From CAVPMW01 sp963706515 (lineage in GTDB: Bacteria > Chloroflexota > Anaerolineae > Anaerolineales > UBA4823), in the NCBI GenBank assembly GCA_963706515.1, contig CAVPMW010000023.1:62001-126000 (forward strand): a stretch of 64,000 nt of DNA. Reading direction: 5' to 3'. Shown in pieces: positions 8,258 to 17,366 of this stretch. The translations under genes were made by a program, and so were the position numbers. The notes beneath the pieces are model-generated. The model was given only the letters and a program-made list of their open reading frames with translations, searched no databases and had not been told where the DNA came from. Every line of letters starts with the position of its first letter. Position 1 is the first letter of the stretch.

Positions 8258-9487
8258 ATGACCTCTTTCTTGCAGCTTGCATTCTCCCTGGCAATCTTGA
8301 TCGCATTAGCCAAAGCGGGCGGTTATCTCAGCCTCCGCCTGGGTCAGCCGGCGGTCCTGGGTGAGCTGGTGGTGGGCATCCTCCTGGGTCCCTCGCTGAT
8401 CAACTTCCTGCACTTATCGATCTTCAGCGATCCCCATCTGGTTGAAGTCATCCGCGATATTGCCGAAATCGGCGTCCTGCTGCTCATGTTCATGGCAGGG
8501 CTGGAGCTGCATATCAACGACCTGGCGCGCACGCGCCGGGTGGCAGCCCTGGCAGGCACCCTGGGGGTCATCCTGCCGATCTTGCTGGGGATCGTCCTGG
8601 GCTGGGTTTACGCGATGAACCGGTCCGAAGGGATATATATTGGCTTAATCCTGGCAGCAACCAGTGTAAGCATCTCGGCGCAGACCCTGATGGAGCTGAA
8701 GGTGCTGCGCAGCCGGATCGGGATTGCCATGCTGGGAGCCGCCGTGCTGGATGACATCCTGGTCGTCCTGGGGATGGCAGTCTTCACGGCAGTGATCGTT
8801 CCGGCGCCGCATAGTGGGCTGTTTGCGGTGCTGACCGTCCTGGCGCGCATGGCTCTCTTCCTGGCAGTCGGGCTCGGCTTAGGGGTTTTCATCCTGCCCA
8901 AATGGAGCAGCCAGGTTGCCAGGCTTCCGATCAGCCAGGGAGCGGTCTCATTTGCCTTCGTGATCCTCCTGCTGTATGCCTTCGCGGCGGAAGCCTTGGG
9001 AGGTATGGCTGCCATCAGCGGAGCGTTCCTGGCGGGTCTGGTGCTGGGTCGCAGCCCGGTGCGCGAGCGGATGCTTAACGGAATCTCCTCGCTCTCCTAT
9101 GGCATTTTCGTACCCATATTTTTCGTCAATGTAGGACTTTCTGCGAACATCCGCACCCTCTTTGGTGCGGCGTTTTGGTTGTTCGTAGGGATGGTAGTAC
9201 TGGCGATTGCCGGCAAGGTAATCGGAGCCGGGCTGGGAGCTTACCTGTCCGGTTTTAACCGGCGAGAAGCTCTGCAGCTTGGAGTCGGGATGATGTCGCG
9301 CGGTGAAGTGGGATTGATCGTCGCTTCGGTTGGGATCACGCGCGGCTGGATCAATCAGGAAGCCTTTGCTGCAGTGGTTGGCGTGGTGGTCGTCACTACC
9401 CTGATCACCCCGCCGCTCCTGCGCTGGTTGCTCCAATACAAGCAGCAGAAACCGGAAAGAGACAAGGTTCAAGCCGAGGGAGAATAG
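8258..9487 (+). CDS. CPA2-family monovalent cation:proton antiporter (KefB/NhaS3-like)
   Basis: A 409-residue integral membrane protein with about 11-12 spans. The family features visible are GQPAVLGELVVGILLGPS near residue 30, the ISAQTLMELKVL / AAVLDDILVVLG region carrying the conserved Asp pair, and SRGEVGLIVASVGI near the C-terminus. It lacks the C-terminal RCK/TrkA nucleotide-binding domain of full KefB/KefC, ending in a short basic tail. A GGAGG lies just ahead of the ATG. The next gene, 2 bp downstream, encodes a small PII-like protein that could supply the missing regulatory input. Ion specificity (Na or K) cannot be told from sequence. Confidence 0.88.
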   Translation: MTSFLQLAFSLAILIALAKAGGYLSLRLGQPAVLGELVVGILLGPSLINFLHLSIFSDPHLVEVIRDIAEIGVLLLMFMAGLELHINDLARTRRVAALAGTLGVILPILLGIVLGWVYAMNRSEGIYIGLILAATSVSISAQTLMELKVLRSRIGIAMLGAAVLDDILVVLGMAVFTAVIVPAPHSGLFAVLTVLARMALFLAVGLGLGVFILPKWSSQVARLPISQGAVSFAFVILLLYAFAAEALGGMAAISGAFLAGLVLGRSPVRERMLNGISSLSYGIFVPIFFVNVGLSANIRTLFGAAFWLFVGMVVLAIAGKVIGAGLGAYLSGFNRREALQLGVGMMSRGEVGLIVASVGITRGWINQEAFAAVVGVVVVTTLITPPLLRWLLQYKQQKPERDKVQAEGE

Positions 9488-9489
9488 CC

Positions 9490-9870
9490 ATGAGCTATCT
9501 GGTAGTGATGATCGTCGATAATCCGGACAACAGCTCGGAGATTCTGGATGCGTGGGAGGCATTGGGGGTTCCCGGGGTGACGGTCCTGGAGAGCACCGGG
9601 TTAGGACGCCTGCGGCGGGCAGCCATGCTAGATGATTTCCCGTTGATGCCGAGCCTGCACGACCTTCTCCATCAAAGCGAGATCCGCCACCGCACGTTGA
9701 TGTCCGTCGTTAAAGAACAAGAGATGGTCGAAAAAATGGTGGCAGCCGCCGAGAAAATCGCCGGAAACCTGGATGAGCCTCATACAGGTTTCCTTTTTGT
9801 GGTGCCGGTTTTGCAGGCGTACGGGCTGGAGCGAGGGATACCCCCGGGTGGTTGGAAGAAGGAAGATTAA
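9490..9870 (+). CDS. Small PII-like (GlnB-fold) protein
   Basis: A 126-residue protein starting SYLVVMIVDNPDNSSEIL, with the beta-alpha-beta opening, a central segment GVTVLESTGLGRLRR equivalent to the PII strand before the T-loop, and a final strand TGFLFVVPVLQAYGL. The overall plan resembles PII-like trimeric regulators, but the uridylylated Tyr motif of GlnB is absent. It is 2 bp downstream of the antiporter, so it is very probably in the same operon and a candidate ligand-responsive regulator of that transporter. The fold call is by pattern and moderately certain; the ligand is unknown. Confidence 0.6.
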   Translation: MSYLVVMIVDNPDNSSEILDAWEALGVPGVTVLESTGLGRLRRAAMLDDFPLMPSLHDLLHQSEIRHRTLMSVVKEQEMVEKMVAAAEKIAGNLDEPHTGFLFVVPVLQAYGLERGIPPGGWKKED

Positions 9871-9880
9871 CCGCTTTTTG

Positions 9881-10579
9881 CTACTGGCTGGCTGCTGCTG
9901 ACTGCAAACAGGCCAGAAATTTCCGCAGCGGAGGGGAGGGCGGAGAGGTCGTCTGGGCGATAAGGGGCAGCTGGAGGGCGGCAGTGACGTCTGGATCGGT
10001 TTCGAGGGTGCGGACCTCCCCGCTCAGCCAGCTTTGGGGGAGATAGCCGATAGCTCCGGGGTCTTCAGCGACCTGGGCAAGTACGATGGAGGGATCGACT
10101 GCCAGGTGAGCCAGCGGCGAGACGGACTTCCCGTTTGATAGTACAGAATCAAATATTTGGCGCAAGGGATCGCCGGGCAAGTACACCCAGGGCTGGATGG
10201 AGAGAGATTTACCGCCAAGATCGTCCCAGCGGTCGATCTTCCCGGAAAAAACCTGCCCGAGCTGTGCGGCAGTCAGCTTTCGCACGGGGTTCGACGGGTG
10301 GACTACGACCGCCAGGGATTCCTGACCGAGGAGGGCGGTAAATCCAGCTGCCGCCGGGGGGTCACCGAGACGGAGAGCCAGGTCAGCGCCTGCAGAAACG
10401 AGGCTGGGGTCGAGCGTCTCGTCGACGAGAAGGGCATAATCCGGCTGCTCCTGGATGCAGGTCTGTAATGCGGGCAGCAAGGGACGCAGGGCTGGAGAGT
10501 AGGCAACTACCAGCGGAGCCGGGGAGGGATCGAGCCGGGGAGGCGGCTGCGCACGGCATCCCGCCAGGGCACAGAACAC
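9881..10579 (-). CDS. PstS-like periplasmic-binding lipoprotein (start unclear)
   Basis: A ~230-residue protein beginning with a lipoprotein signal remnant (LLVFCALAGC, with the lipobox Cys). The body contains TAALQLGQVFSGKI-like text (LTAAQLGQVFSGKIDRWDDLG) and AVVVHPSNPVRKL, typical of phosphate-ABC substrate-binding (PBP-like) proteins. The only in-frame start is GTG 10579, which leaves almost no positively charged n-region; the upstream frame is hit by a stop at a GGGG run, so an indel near 10597 has probably cut the true N-terminus. No permease genes are adjacent. Ligand could be phosphate, molybdate/tungstate or another oxyanion. Confidence 0.6.
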   Translation of the reverse strand: MFCALAGCRAQPPPRLDPSPAPLVVAYSPALRPLLPALQTCIQEQPDYALLVDETLDPSLVSAGADLALRLGDPPAAAGFTALLGQESLAVVVHPSNPVRKLTAAQLGQVFSGKIDRWDDLGGKSLSIQPWVYLPGDPLRQIFDSVLSNGKSVSPLAHLAVDPSIVLAQVAEDPGAIGYLPQSWLSGEVRTLETDPDVTAALQLPLIAQTTSPPSPPLRKFLACLQSAAASQ

Positions 10580-10609
10580 CAGGAGCGCAGCCCCGGTTTA
10601 GCCGGATAA

Positions 10610-10666
10610 TTAGCGGATGAGCAGGGTGGCTGCGAGGGTGAGCAGTCCGACAATGGCTCCTCTCAA
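10610..10666 (-). CDS. Possible 18-residue membrane peptide, very tentative
   Basis: Directly after the tgt stop codon, in the same frame, a TTG codon opens an 18-codon frame reading MRGAIVGLLTLAATLLIR. It is basic at both ends and hydrophobic in the middle, the pattern of a single membrane span, and GAGAGGAG lies inside it rather than ahead of it. It may be chance read-through text or the end of a frame broken by an indel. Confidence 0.15.
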   Translation of the reverse strand: MRGAIVGLLTLAATLLIR

Positions 10667-11854
10667 TTAATTTAATTCGGCGTCGATGTCCGCAGCTTCT
10701 TCGGGGCGGCGCGCCCGGAAGAAATCGGCGGCAAAGCGCTCGAGGCGGTTTTCAATGACCGCCTGGCGCAGGTCGCGGCTGAGCTGGAGCATGGTGGACA
10801 GGTTGTGGATGGAAAGCAAGGTGGCTGACAGCATCTCTTTAGCAATGATCAAGTGGCGCAGATACGCCCGGCTGAAGTTCTGGCAGGTATAACAATGGCA
10901 GCCGGCCTCAATGGGAGTGAAATCTCGGGAAAAAGCGGAGTTGACCAGGTTAAGGCGTCCCGTACGGGTCATCGCTGCATTGTGGCGGGCCAGGCGGGTG
11001 GGCAGGACGCAGTCAAAAATATCGATGCCGCGCAGCACACCATTGACCAGGTCCTGCGGAGTGCCCACGCCCATCAGGTAGCGCGGCTTATCTTCCGGGA
11101 GCAAGCCATCCACCAGCTCAAGAACGGCGTGCATCTCTTCCTTCGTTTCCCCCACGCTTAACCCGCCGATGGCATATCCGGGCAGGTCAAGCTGGCGCAG
11201 AAAAGCGGCTGATTGCTCGCGCAGGTCAGGAAAGATGCCGCCTTGAACGATCCCGAATAAAGCCTGGTCTGAGCGGGTGTGAGCTGCATGCGAGCGCCGC
11301 GCCCAGTCATGGGTGCGCCTCAGGGCGAGCTCGTTGTAAGCGCGGTCAGACGGCGGGGCGCATTCATCGAATGCCATGATGATATCTGCCCCAAGGTTTT
11401 CCTGGATGGAGATCGATTTTTCAGGGGTGAGGCGATGCGTCGAGCCGTCGATGTGGCTTTTAAAGGTGACCCCGTCTTCGTCGATCATCCGGTTCGCCGC
11501 CAGGGAGAACACCTGGAACCCACCCGAATCGGTGAGCAGCGGGGCGGGCCAGTTCATGAAAGAATGTAAGCCGCCAGCTTGAGAAATCAGCTCATCTCCG
11601 GGGCGCAGATAGAGATGGTACGTATTGGCGAGGATCAGGCTGGCGCCAATCTCCTGCAGCTGGGCCGGCGTGACCGCTTTAACGGTAGCCTGGGTGCCAA
11701 CCGGGGCAAAAAGCGGAGTGAGCAAGCTGCCATGCGGGGTATGGAAGATTCCCGCCCGCGCTTTCCCCTGGACCGCCTGCAATTCGAAGCTGAAAGGGTC
11801 AGTCAAGTGATTCTCGAGCGTGTAGTTTCCCCGCAAAGGCTGATTATACATCAA
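10667..11854 (-). CDS. tgt: tRNA-guanine transglycosylase (queuine tRNA-ribosyltransferase)
   Basis: A 395-residue enzyme that exchanges guanine-34 of GUN anticodons for preQ1, feeding queuosine synthesis. Conserved segments: LLTDSGGFQVFSL carrying the general-base Asp, GGLSVGETKEEM, and FDCVLPTRLARHNAAMT containing the nucleophilic Asp. The zinc site is visible as CHCYTC with a later His in LLSIHN. Length is normal for the bacterial enzyme. The first ATG pair (MMYN) may be upstream of the true start, since family members usually begin near FSFELQAVQGKARAG. It is divergent from the aminotransferase gene, with palindromic element A1 in between. Confidence 0.93.
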   Translation of the reverse strand: MMYNQPLRGNYTLENHLTDPFSFELQAVQGKARAGIFHTPHGSLLTPLFAPVGTQATVKAVTPAQLQEIGASLILANTYHLYLRPGDELISQAGGLHSFMNWPAPLLTDSGGFQVFSLAANRMIDEDGVTFKSHIDGSTHRLTPEKSISIQENLGADIIMAFDECAPPSDRAYNELALRRTHDWARRSHAAHTRSDQALFGIVQGGIFPDLREQSAAFLRQLDLPGYAIGGLSVGETKEEMHAVLELVDGLLPEDKPRYLMGVGTPQDLVNGVLRGIDIFDCVLPTRLARHNAAMTRTGRLNLVNSAFSRDFTPIEAGCHCYTCQNFSRAYLRHLIIAKEMLSATLLSIHNLSTMLQLSRDLRQAVIENRLERFAADFFRARRPEEAADIDAELN

Positions 11855-11936
11855 ACCGGAGAATTTATATCCGAACGGATTGTATTGGATGAGCCGGGCT
11901 TCATACCGGCGGCTTGCTGGTGCGCTCTTTTCTTTA

Positions 11937-12054
11937 TAATTAGGAGTTACGCAGTTGAAAGAGAAAAGTCCGAAAAATGGGGTGGTAGGTGGGCGCCGCC
12001 CGCCTCCACCCCATTTTTCGGTAATTCCTTTATGAACTGCGTAAGTCCTAATTA
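11937..12054. repeat. Palindromic ~118-bp intergenic element, copy A1
   Basis: The outer ends are imperfect inverted repeats, TAATTAGGAGTTACGCAGT on the left and the complement of TAATTAGGACTTACGCAGT on the right (18 of 19 match). The core is a long dyad around CCGAAAAATGGGG and its complement. Its right 44 bp are the exact reverse complement of the left end of copy A2 at 54233. It lies between the divergent tgt and aminotransferase genes, so it cannot simply be a terminator. Confidence 0.85.
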
Positions 12055-12075
12055 AATTGGACCCGGGAGCGATGA

Positions 12076-12223
12076 TATAATTCTTAAGCTTGTAGTGGGA
12101 ACCGGTCCTCCTGATCAGCTGATTTGATCATCATTAGCTTCAATTCCATTCGGAAAGCGGACTAAAGCGGTGTTCGCGCTCCCCGGAGGACCTGGTTTGA
12201 GGAGATCAACCAGGAGAAAATTT
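12076..12223 (+). promoter_or_regulatory. Putative -10 box and structured 5' leader of the aminotransferase gene
   Basis: TATAAT at 12076-12081 is a consensus -10; no clear -35 was found. The ~135-nt leader that would follow contains GGTCCTCC (12104-12111) complementary to GGAGGACC (12185-12192), and CCTGGTT (12191-12197) complementary to AACCAGG (12208-12214). The two pairings compete for two bases, and the second covers the start of the AGGAG ribosome-binding site at 12212-12216, so translation could be controlled by folding. No known riboswitch class was recognised. Confidence 0.4.
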
Positions 12224-13559
12224 ATGCATTACACGTATCATATAGGTCCGAAAGCCCAGGAGATCGTCAACCGGGACAAAGATGTTATTTCGCCTTCTTA
12301 CCCGCGTGGCTACCCATTCGTCATGGAATCGGGTCGCGGTGTTGAGGTATGGGATGTGGACGGGAAGCGATACCTGGATTTCGCCGCAGGGATTGCCGTC
12401 GTCTCAACCGGACACTGCCACCCGGCTGTCGTAAAAGCCATTCAGGAACAAGCAGCCAAATTCATTCACATCTCGTCCGATTTCTATCACGAAAACTGGG
12501 TCAGGCTGGCAGAAAAGGTCAATGAGATTGCCCCGATGTCCAACGAGGTCGTCTCATTCATGACGAACTCAGGGACCGAGGCGGTCGAAGCCGCCATCAA
12601 GCTGGCGCGGCACCATACGCGGCGCACGGAATTCCTCGGTTTTTTGGGGGCGTTCCACGGCCGGACGATTGGTTCGGTTACCTTTACTGCCAGTAAGCCT
12701 GGCTACCACCGCAATTTTTATCCATTAATGAACGGGGTTTACCATGTTCCCTATCCGGACCCGTACCGGCCGGTATTGCAAACCCTGCCTGGGGAAAGCT
12801 ATGGACTGGCAGTAATCCGCTACATCGAAGAGCAAATATTCGGGCATCTGGTCCCTCCGGACAACGTCGCCGGCATCCTGATCGAACCGATCCAGGGTGA
12901 AGGCGGCTACATCGTTCCTGAGCGCGGATTTCTTCCCGGCTTTGCGCGAGCTGTGCGACCGCCACGGCATACTGCTGATCGCGGACGAGGTCCAATCGGG
13001 CGCCGGGCGGACAGGCAAATGGTGGGCAGTGGAGCATTTCGGCGTCGAGCCGGATATTGTCTGCGCCGCGAAAGGGATCGCCTCGGGCATGCCCCTGGGG
13101 GTGATGTTTGCCCGCGATTACATCATGGATTGGCCGAAGGGCGCCCACGGTAACACTTACGGGGGCAACCCGATCTCCTGCGCGGCAGCATTGGCGACCA
13201 TCGACCTGATCGAGAAAGAATTCATGCAGAATGCGGCTGTGGTCGGTCCTTACGTCATGGAAGCCCTGGGAGAGATCCAGAAGAAACACGCCAGTGTCGG
13301 CAACGTGCGCGGTAAAGGCTTGATGATCGGGATCGAGCTCGTCAAAAACCGCGAGACGAAGGAGCCGGATGAGGATTTACGCGACCTGGTGGTTGATAAA
13401 GCATTTGATAAAGGACTGCTGCTGCTGGGTTGTGGGAAGAGCGTGATCCGTATTGCTCCCCCGCTGTGCGTGACTACCGCGGATATCGAGGAAGCGCTGG
13501 ATATTTTAGACAGCGTGATCAGCGAAAGCGAGAAGGAGACCCAGCCGCTTGCTGCCTGA
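12224..13559 (+). CDS. Class III aminotransferase (4-aminobutyrate / acetylornithine type; one frame break)
   Basis: About 444 residues when repaired. It contains the class III PLP landmarks: NSGTEAVEAAIKLARHHT, GAFHGRTIGS, LIEPIQGEGGY, LLIADEVQSGAGRTGKWW with the PLP-interacting Asp, and the Schiff-base region CAAKGIASGMPLG with the catalytic Lys. An extra T near 12930 shifts the frame between VPERGF and FPALRELCDRHG. Sequence style fits the gabT-like branch used for 4-aminobutyrate or ornithine-type substrates; exact specificity cannot be decided. The ATG at 12224 has AGGAG 7 nt upstream and a structured leader. The stop overlaps the histidine kinase gene by 11 bp. Confidence 0.85.
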
Positions 13560-15111
13560 TTTTCGCGTTCGCCAGCGCGACTACCTGCTTGAAATAAGCC
13601 GGTCTATAACTGAAGAGCTCGATCTGCACAAACTCCTGGCGCGTATATTAACCGTATCCGTCGAAATGCTGGCGGGTCAGGCCGGGTTGATAGCCTTGCG
13701 CGGCGAGCAAGGCGGCTGGATGCTGGGCGCTTCGTACGGCATTCCACCGGCGTTCCTGCGCTACCTGGAACCCTTGCTGGCAGAGATTCCCGAGAGCGAA
13801 GATTCGGCAAATGCTGAGCTGATCGAGCTGGACCGCCTGCTGCAAAACCTGACGAGGGCAACCAGCCTGGGGCTGCTAACCGGCGTGGTGCTGCCCTTGT
13901 TCATGCGCAAGCAGATCATCGGCTTGATCTTTATCTTCCGCAATTACGCCGGAAACTTTTCAGGGAACGACCGCGCCCTGCTGCAGAGCTTTGCCGACCA
14001 GGCTGCGATCGCGGTACGCAACGCCCAGCTCTATACCGAGCTCAGCCTCGAGAAGCGCCGGCTGGATGCACTGCTGGATTCTGCCGCAGACGGGATTTTC
14101 ATCCTGCAGTTTGACCATACGATTGAGCACTGCAACCCGGCATTTGCGCGCATGATCGGCATCCCCTCCAAAGAGATTCTGGGGAAGAAGCACGACCAGG
14201 TGGTGCGCTGGAGCTCGATCAAAGAGGGGATTACACTGGAGAATGCAGAAGAAGGCGGCTGGCCGCTCACGCCCAATGCCGCCTTGTATATCGAAGGAGA
14301 CCTGGAAAGAAGCTCCAGCGTGCCCCTGCCGGTGGGGATTACCTATGCGCCGCTGCTCATGCCCGACGGAACGCTGACCAATATCATTGCTACTGCCCGG
14401 GATATTACCCGTTTCCGCGAGGCGGATGAGCTGAAGAGCACTTTCATCTCGGTCATCAGCCACGAGCTCAAGACGCCGATTGCTCTGATCAAGGGGTACG
14501 TCAGCACGCTTCGCCGTGAAGACGCTCATTGGGAGCGGGAGATCGTCCAGGACAGCCTGGCAGTCATCGAAGAGGAAGCCGACCGGCTCTCGGAAATGAT
14601 CGAAAACCTGCTGGATGCCACCCGCCTGCAAGCCGGTGCGATGGTGATCAACCAATCTGATGTAGCCCTGGACGGGCTGGTTGGGCGCATCGCCGAACGA
14701 TTCCGGACCCAATCGAGCGCGCACCGCATCGTGGTCGATTTCCCGCCCAATTTCCCGGTCATTCTCGCTGACGAAAACCGGATGGAGCAGGTGATCAGCA
14801 ATCTGCTCTCGAATGCAATCAAGTATTCGCCGGAGGGTGGCGAGATCCACGTCAGCGGACAGGCGCGGAGGGACCAGGTGATCGTTTGTGTAAGTGACGA
14901 AGGACCAGGTATCGCCGCAAAAGACATACCGCATGTCTTCGACCGCTTCTACCGGGCATCAGAAGCTTCGCGCACCAGCAAGGGGGCCGGGTTGGGCTTG
15001 TACTTAGCCCGGGCAGTAGTTGAAGCTCACCGTGGAAAGATTTGGGTGGACCCCAAGCCAGACAGCGGAGCGCGGATTTGTTTTTCACTCCCTCGGGAAG
15101 AGACGAATTGA
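13549..15111 (+). CDS. Sensor histidine kinase (GAF-PAS-HisKA-HATPase)
   Basis: A 520-residue soluble kinase with no membrane span. Order: a GAF domain at about residues 15-165; a PAS domain at about 170-290 (LLDSAADGIFILQFDHTIEH); a dimerisation/phosphoacceptor domain with SVISHELKTPIALIKGY, phosphorylated His about 305; then a catalytic domain with N box (EQVISNLLSNAIKYSPEGG), G1 (VSDEGPGIAAKDI) and G2 (GAGLGLYLARAVV). The start is TTG 13549, placed 8-9 nt after GAAGGAGA and overlapping the aminotransferase by 11 bp. No response regulator is adjacent, so the partner is elsewhere. The stimulus is unknown. Confidence 0.88.
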   Translation: MLPDFRVRQRDYLLEISRSITEELDLHKLLARILTVSVEMLAGQAGLIALRGEQGGWMLGASYGIPPAFLRYLEPLLAEIPESEDSANAELIELDRLLQNLTRATSLGLLTGVVLPLFMRKQIIGLIFIFRNYAGNFSGNDRALLQSFADQAAIAVRNAQLYTELSLEKRRLDALLDSAADGIFILQFDHTIEHCNPAFARMIGIPSKEILGKKHDQVVRWSSIKEGITLENAEEGGWPLTPNAALYIEGDLERSSSVPLPVGITYAPLLMPDGTLTNIIATARDITRFREADELKSTFISVISHELKTPIALIKGYVSTLRREDAHWEREIVQDSLAVIEEEADRLSEMIENLLDATRLQAGAMVINQSDVALDGLVGRIAERFRTQSSAHRIVVDFPPNFPVILADENRMEQVISNLLSNAIKYSPEGGEIHVSGQARRDQVIVCVSDEGPGIAAKDIPHVFDRFYRASEASRTSKGAGLGLYLARAVVEAHRGKIWVDPKPDSGARICFSLPREETN

Positions 15112-15121
15112 ACGCACTGAG

Positions 15122-15165
15122 CAGGCTCTAAGCAAGTTTGCTGAAAGCTTGCTCACTTAAGCCTG
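15122..15165 (+). terminator. Hairpin between histidine kinase and CpXC genes
   Basis: CAGGCT..TAAGCAAG and CTTGCT..TTAAGCCTG pair across an 11-nt loop just after the kinase stop. Only a weak T-rich stretch (TTTATCATT) follows, so it may be an inefficient terminator or an RNA-stabilising hairpin. Confidence 0.45.
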
Positions 15166-15191
15166 TTTATCATTAATCATTGGAGATCGAG

Positions 15192-16544
15192 ATGCCAGCT
15201 ACACGGATACCCTGCCCGAACTGCAGACAGCCCATCGTTGCAGAGATTAACCAGCTCTTTGACCAGAACGTAGATCCTACTGCCAAGCAGCGCCTGCTCT
15301 CGGGGGCGTTCAACCAGATCAGCTGCCCGGTCTGTGGTTACCAGGGAATGGCGGCGACCCCGATTGTCTACCACGACCCTGAAAAAGAGCTGCTCCTGAC
15401 GTATGTCCCGGCAGAAATCGGCTTACCCAGGGATGAGCAGGAGCGGGTCATCGGCGCACAGATCAACCAGGTCATCGCCAAGCTCGCTCCGGAGAAACGC
15501 AAGGGCTACCTCTTTCAGCCCCAGCAAATGTTTACCATGCAAGGGATGCTCGAGCGGATTCTGCAAGCGGACGGCATAACCAAGGAGATGATCGATGCGC
15601 AGCAGAAGCGGTTGACCTTGATCCAGCGGCTGGTCAACGCAACTTCTCCGGATGCGTTCGCTCAGATTGTCAACGAGGAAGATGCCCTCATCGACGCGGA
15701 TTTTTTTGGGATCTTCAACCGGCTGCTGCAGGTGACTGCTGCCAGTGGAGACCAGGAGGGGAGTAAACGGCTTGCCGAAGTACAGAAACAGCTCCTGGCG
15801 ACCACTAAATTCGGACAGGAAATCCAATCCCAATCCAAGGAAGTGGAACAAGCCCTGAATGATCTGCGCGCAGCTGGCGATCAGCTCGACCGGGAAAAAT
15901 TGCTCCAGCTCGTGATCGATGCTCCGAACGAGATCCGCTTGAATGCCCTGGTCAGCCTGGCGCGCCCCGGGTTCGACTACCAGTTCTTCCAGCTACTGAG
16001 TGATAGGGTCGAGCGCGCCCGCGGGGATGGCCGCGCACGGCTGATCAAATTGAGGGACGAGATCCTCGATATAACCCGGGAGCTTGACCGCCAGATGACA
16101 GAACGCTTGCAGGCTTCCCGTCAGCTTTTGGAGGAAATCTTAAAAGAGGAAAACGTAGAAGAGGCTATCGAGGCGAACCTGCCTGCTATCGACGATTTCT
16201 TCGTCCAGGAAGTGAATTCTGCCCTGGAAGCCGCCCGAGCGCGCGGCGACCTGGAACGGTCGGCTAAGATTGAGCGGGTGATTACGGTCCTGAAAGAGCT
16301 GAGCGAGGCCTCCCCGGACCTTTCGCTGGTTGAGGAGCTGATGTCTGCGCCAGATGATGCCAGCCGCCGTATCATCCTCGATGATAACCGAGAGGAGATC
16401 ACGCCGGAGTTTATTAATACCCTGACCGGCATCGCTGCTCAAATCGATACGAGCGAGAATAAAGAAATGGCGGAGCAGTTCAAGTCTGTCTACCGCCAGA
16501 TTCTGCGTTACTCGATGGAAAAAAATATCGGGGGAGCTGGCTAA
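15192..16544 (+). CDS. CpXC-domain protein
   Basis: About 450 residues. The N-terminal ~120 residues form a CpXC-type zinc-binding domain with CPNC at residues 8-11 and CPVCGYQG near residue 46, as in the domain family named for these motifs. The rest is long, highly charged and helical, rich in Glu, Arg and Gln, probably coiled coil or helical repeat (QSQSKEVEQALNDLRAAGDQLDREK). ATG 15192 with TGGAG 6 nt upstream is preferred over 15180. It overlaps the convergent FHA gene by 4 bp at the stop codons. Function is not established; the next genes suggest a signalling neighbourhood. Confidence 0.7.
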   Translation: MPATRIPCPNCRQPIVAEINQLFDQNVDPTAKQRLLSGAFNQISCPVCGYQGMAATPIVYHDPEKELLLTYVPAEIGLPRDEQERVIGAQINQVIAKLAPEKRKGYLFQPQQMFTMQGMLERILQADGITKEMIDAQQKRLTLIQRLVNATSPDAFAQIVNEEDALIDADFFGIFNRLLQVTAASGDQEGSKRLAEVQKQLLATTKFGQEIQSQSKEVEQALNDLRAAGDQLDREKLLQLVIDAPNEIRLNALVSLARPGFDYQFFQLLSDRVERARGDGRARLIKLRDEILDITRELDRQMTERLQASRQLLEEILKEENVEEAIEANLPAIDDFFVQEVNSALEAARARGDLERSAKIERVITVLKELSEASPDLSLVEELMSAPDDASRRIILDDNREEITPEFINTLTGIAAQIDTSENKEMAEQFKSVYRQILRYSMEKNIGGAG

Positions 16545-17233
16545 TCGGCTGGCGGGCTGTCCAGCCGTAAGCCATGGCCGCGGACGGTCACGATATAGTT
16601 AAAGGTGGGATCGAGGCTGGCGAGACGCTCGCGCAAGCGCCGGATAAGAGCATCCAGGGCTTGCTCGGAGACCTCCAGGGCTTCCATGTCGCCCCACACA
16701 GCCGCGGTAAGCTCCCGGCGGGATACAACCTGCCCCTGGCGCTCGTAGAGCAGCTCTAACACCCCAAACTGGGATACCGATAACGGTGGAACGATTTCCT
16801 GGTCTGCGATCCACACCCGCCGGGATTTCTTTTCAAGGCGCAGGCGACCTGCCGGCGCTTCAGCAAAGGCAGATTGAGCTGAGTGGAAATCCAGGTCCTC
16901 TACATCCAACGGAAGAGTTGCGTCTGAGCTGAGGAACACGAACTGCTGAACCAGTGCGATCTGGATAACGTCCCCGTCCTGGAGCAACCAGGGGTCGTAG
17001 ATCGGCTGGCCGTTGCAGTGAGTCCCGTTCTTGCTGTCCAAATCTTCGAGGAGCACGCCGCTTACTGAGGGTTGCAGGCGAGCGTGCTGGCGTGAGACTT
17101 GCCGGTCAGGAATGACGATATCGCACACGGGCTCGCGTCCAACCAGCAATGAAGACCGTAAGGGCCAGCGCTGTCCATAAAGCGGACCAGCCTGGGCAAC
17201 CAGAACCGGGACATCCTCATTGTTGCTCCTCAT
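16541..17233 (-). CDS. FHA-domain protein with C-terminal winged-helix DNA-binding domain
   Basis: A 230-residue protein. Residues ~15-100 are a forkhead-associated domain (LLVGREPVCDIVIPDRQVSRQHARL then DLDSKNGTHCNG), which binds phosphothreonine peptides. Residues ~130-228 are an OmpR/PhoB-type winged helix (PPLSVSQFGVLELLYERQ, VVSRRELTAAVWG, LDALIRRLRERL, IVTVRGHGLRL). No receiver domain is present, so phospho-Thr recognition appears to replace Asp phosphorylation as input. It is divergent from a Ser/Thr kinase gene 134 bp away, the obvious candidate partner. Regulatory targets are unknown. Confidence 0.85.
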   Translation of the reverse strand: MRSNNEDVPVLVAQAGPLYGQRWPLRSSLLVGREPVCDIVIPDRQVSRQHARLQPSVSGVLLEDLDSKNGTHCNGQPIYDPWLLQDGDVIQIALVQQFVFLSSDATLPLDVEDLDFHSAQSAFAEAPAGRLRLEKKSRRVWIADQEIVPPLSVSQFGVLELLYERQGQVVSRRELTAAVWGDMEALEVSEQALDALIRRLRERLASLDPTFNYIVTVRGHGLRLDSPPAD

Positions 17234-17366
17234 GTTCCAGCGCTCCCTGGGTATAATATCATAAATCGCCGTATGAAATCGCCCTGTATTCTCACGGATT
17301 CCCCGTTGGGAACGCTGGTGCTTTGGATGCTAACCAGCGGGTCAGCGGGTATCCTCATATTTTGCC

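Noticed and set aside
13960..14934. A 324-codon minus-strand open frame opposite the histidine kinase
   Set aside because: The forward frame has all kinase motifs in order; the reverse frame shows no family signature.
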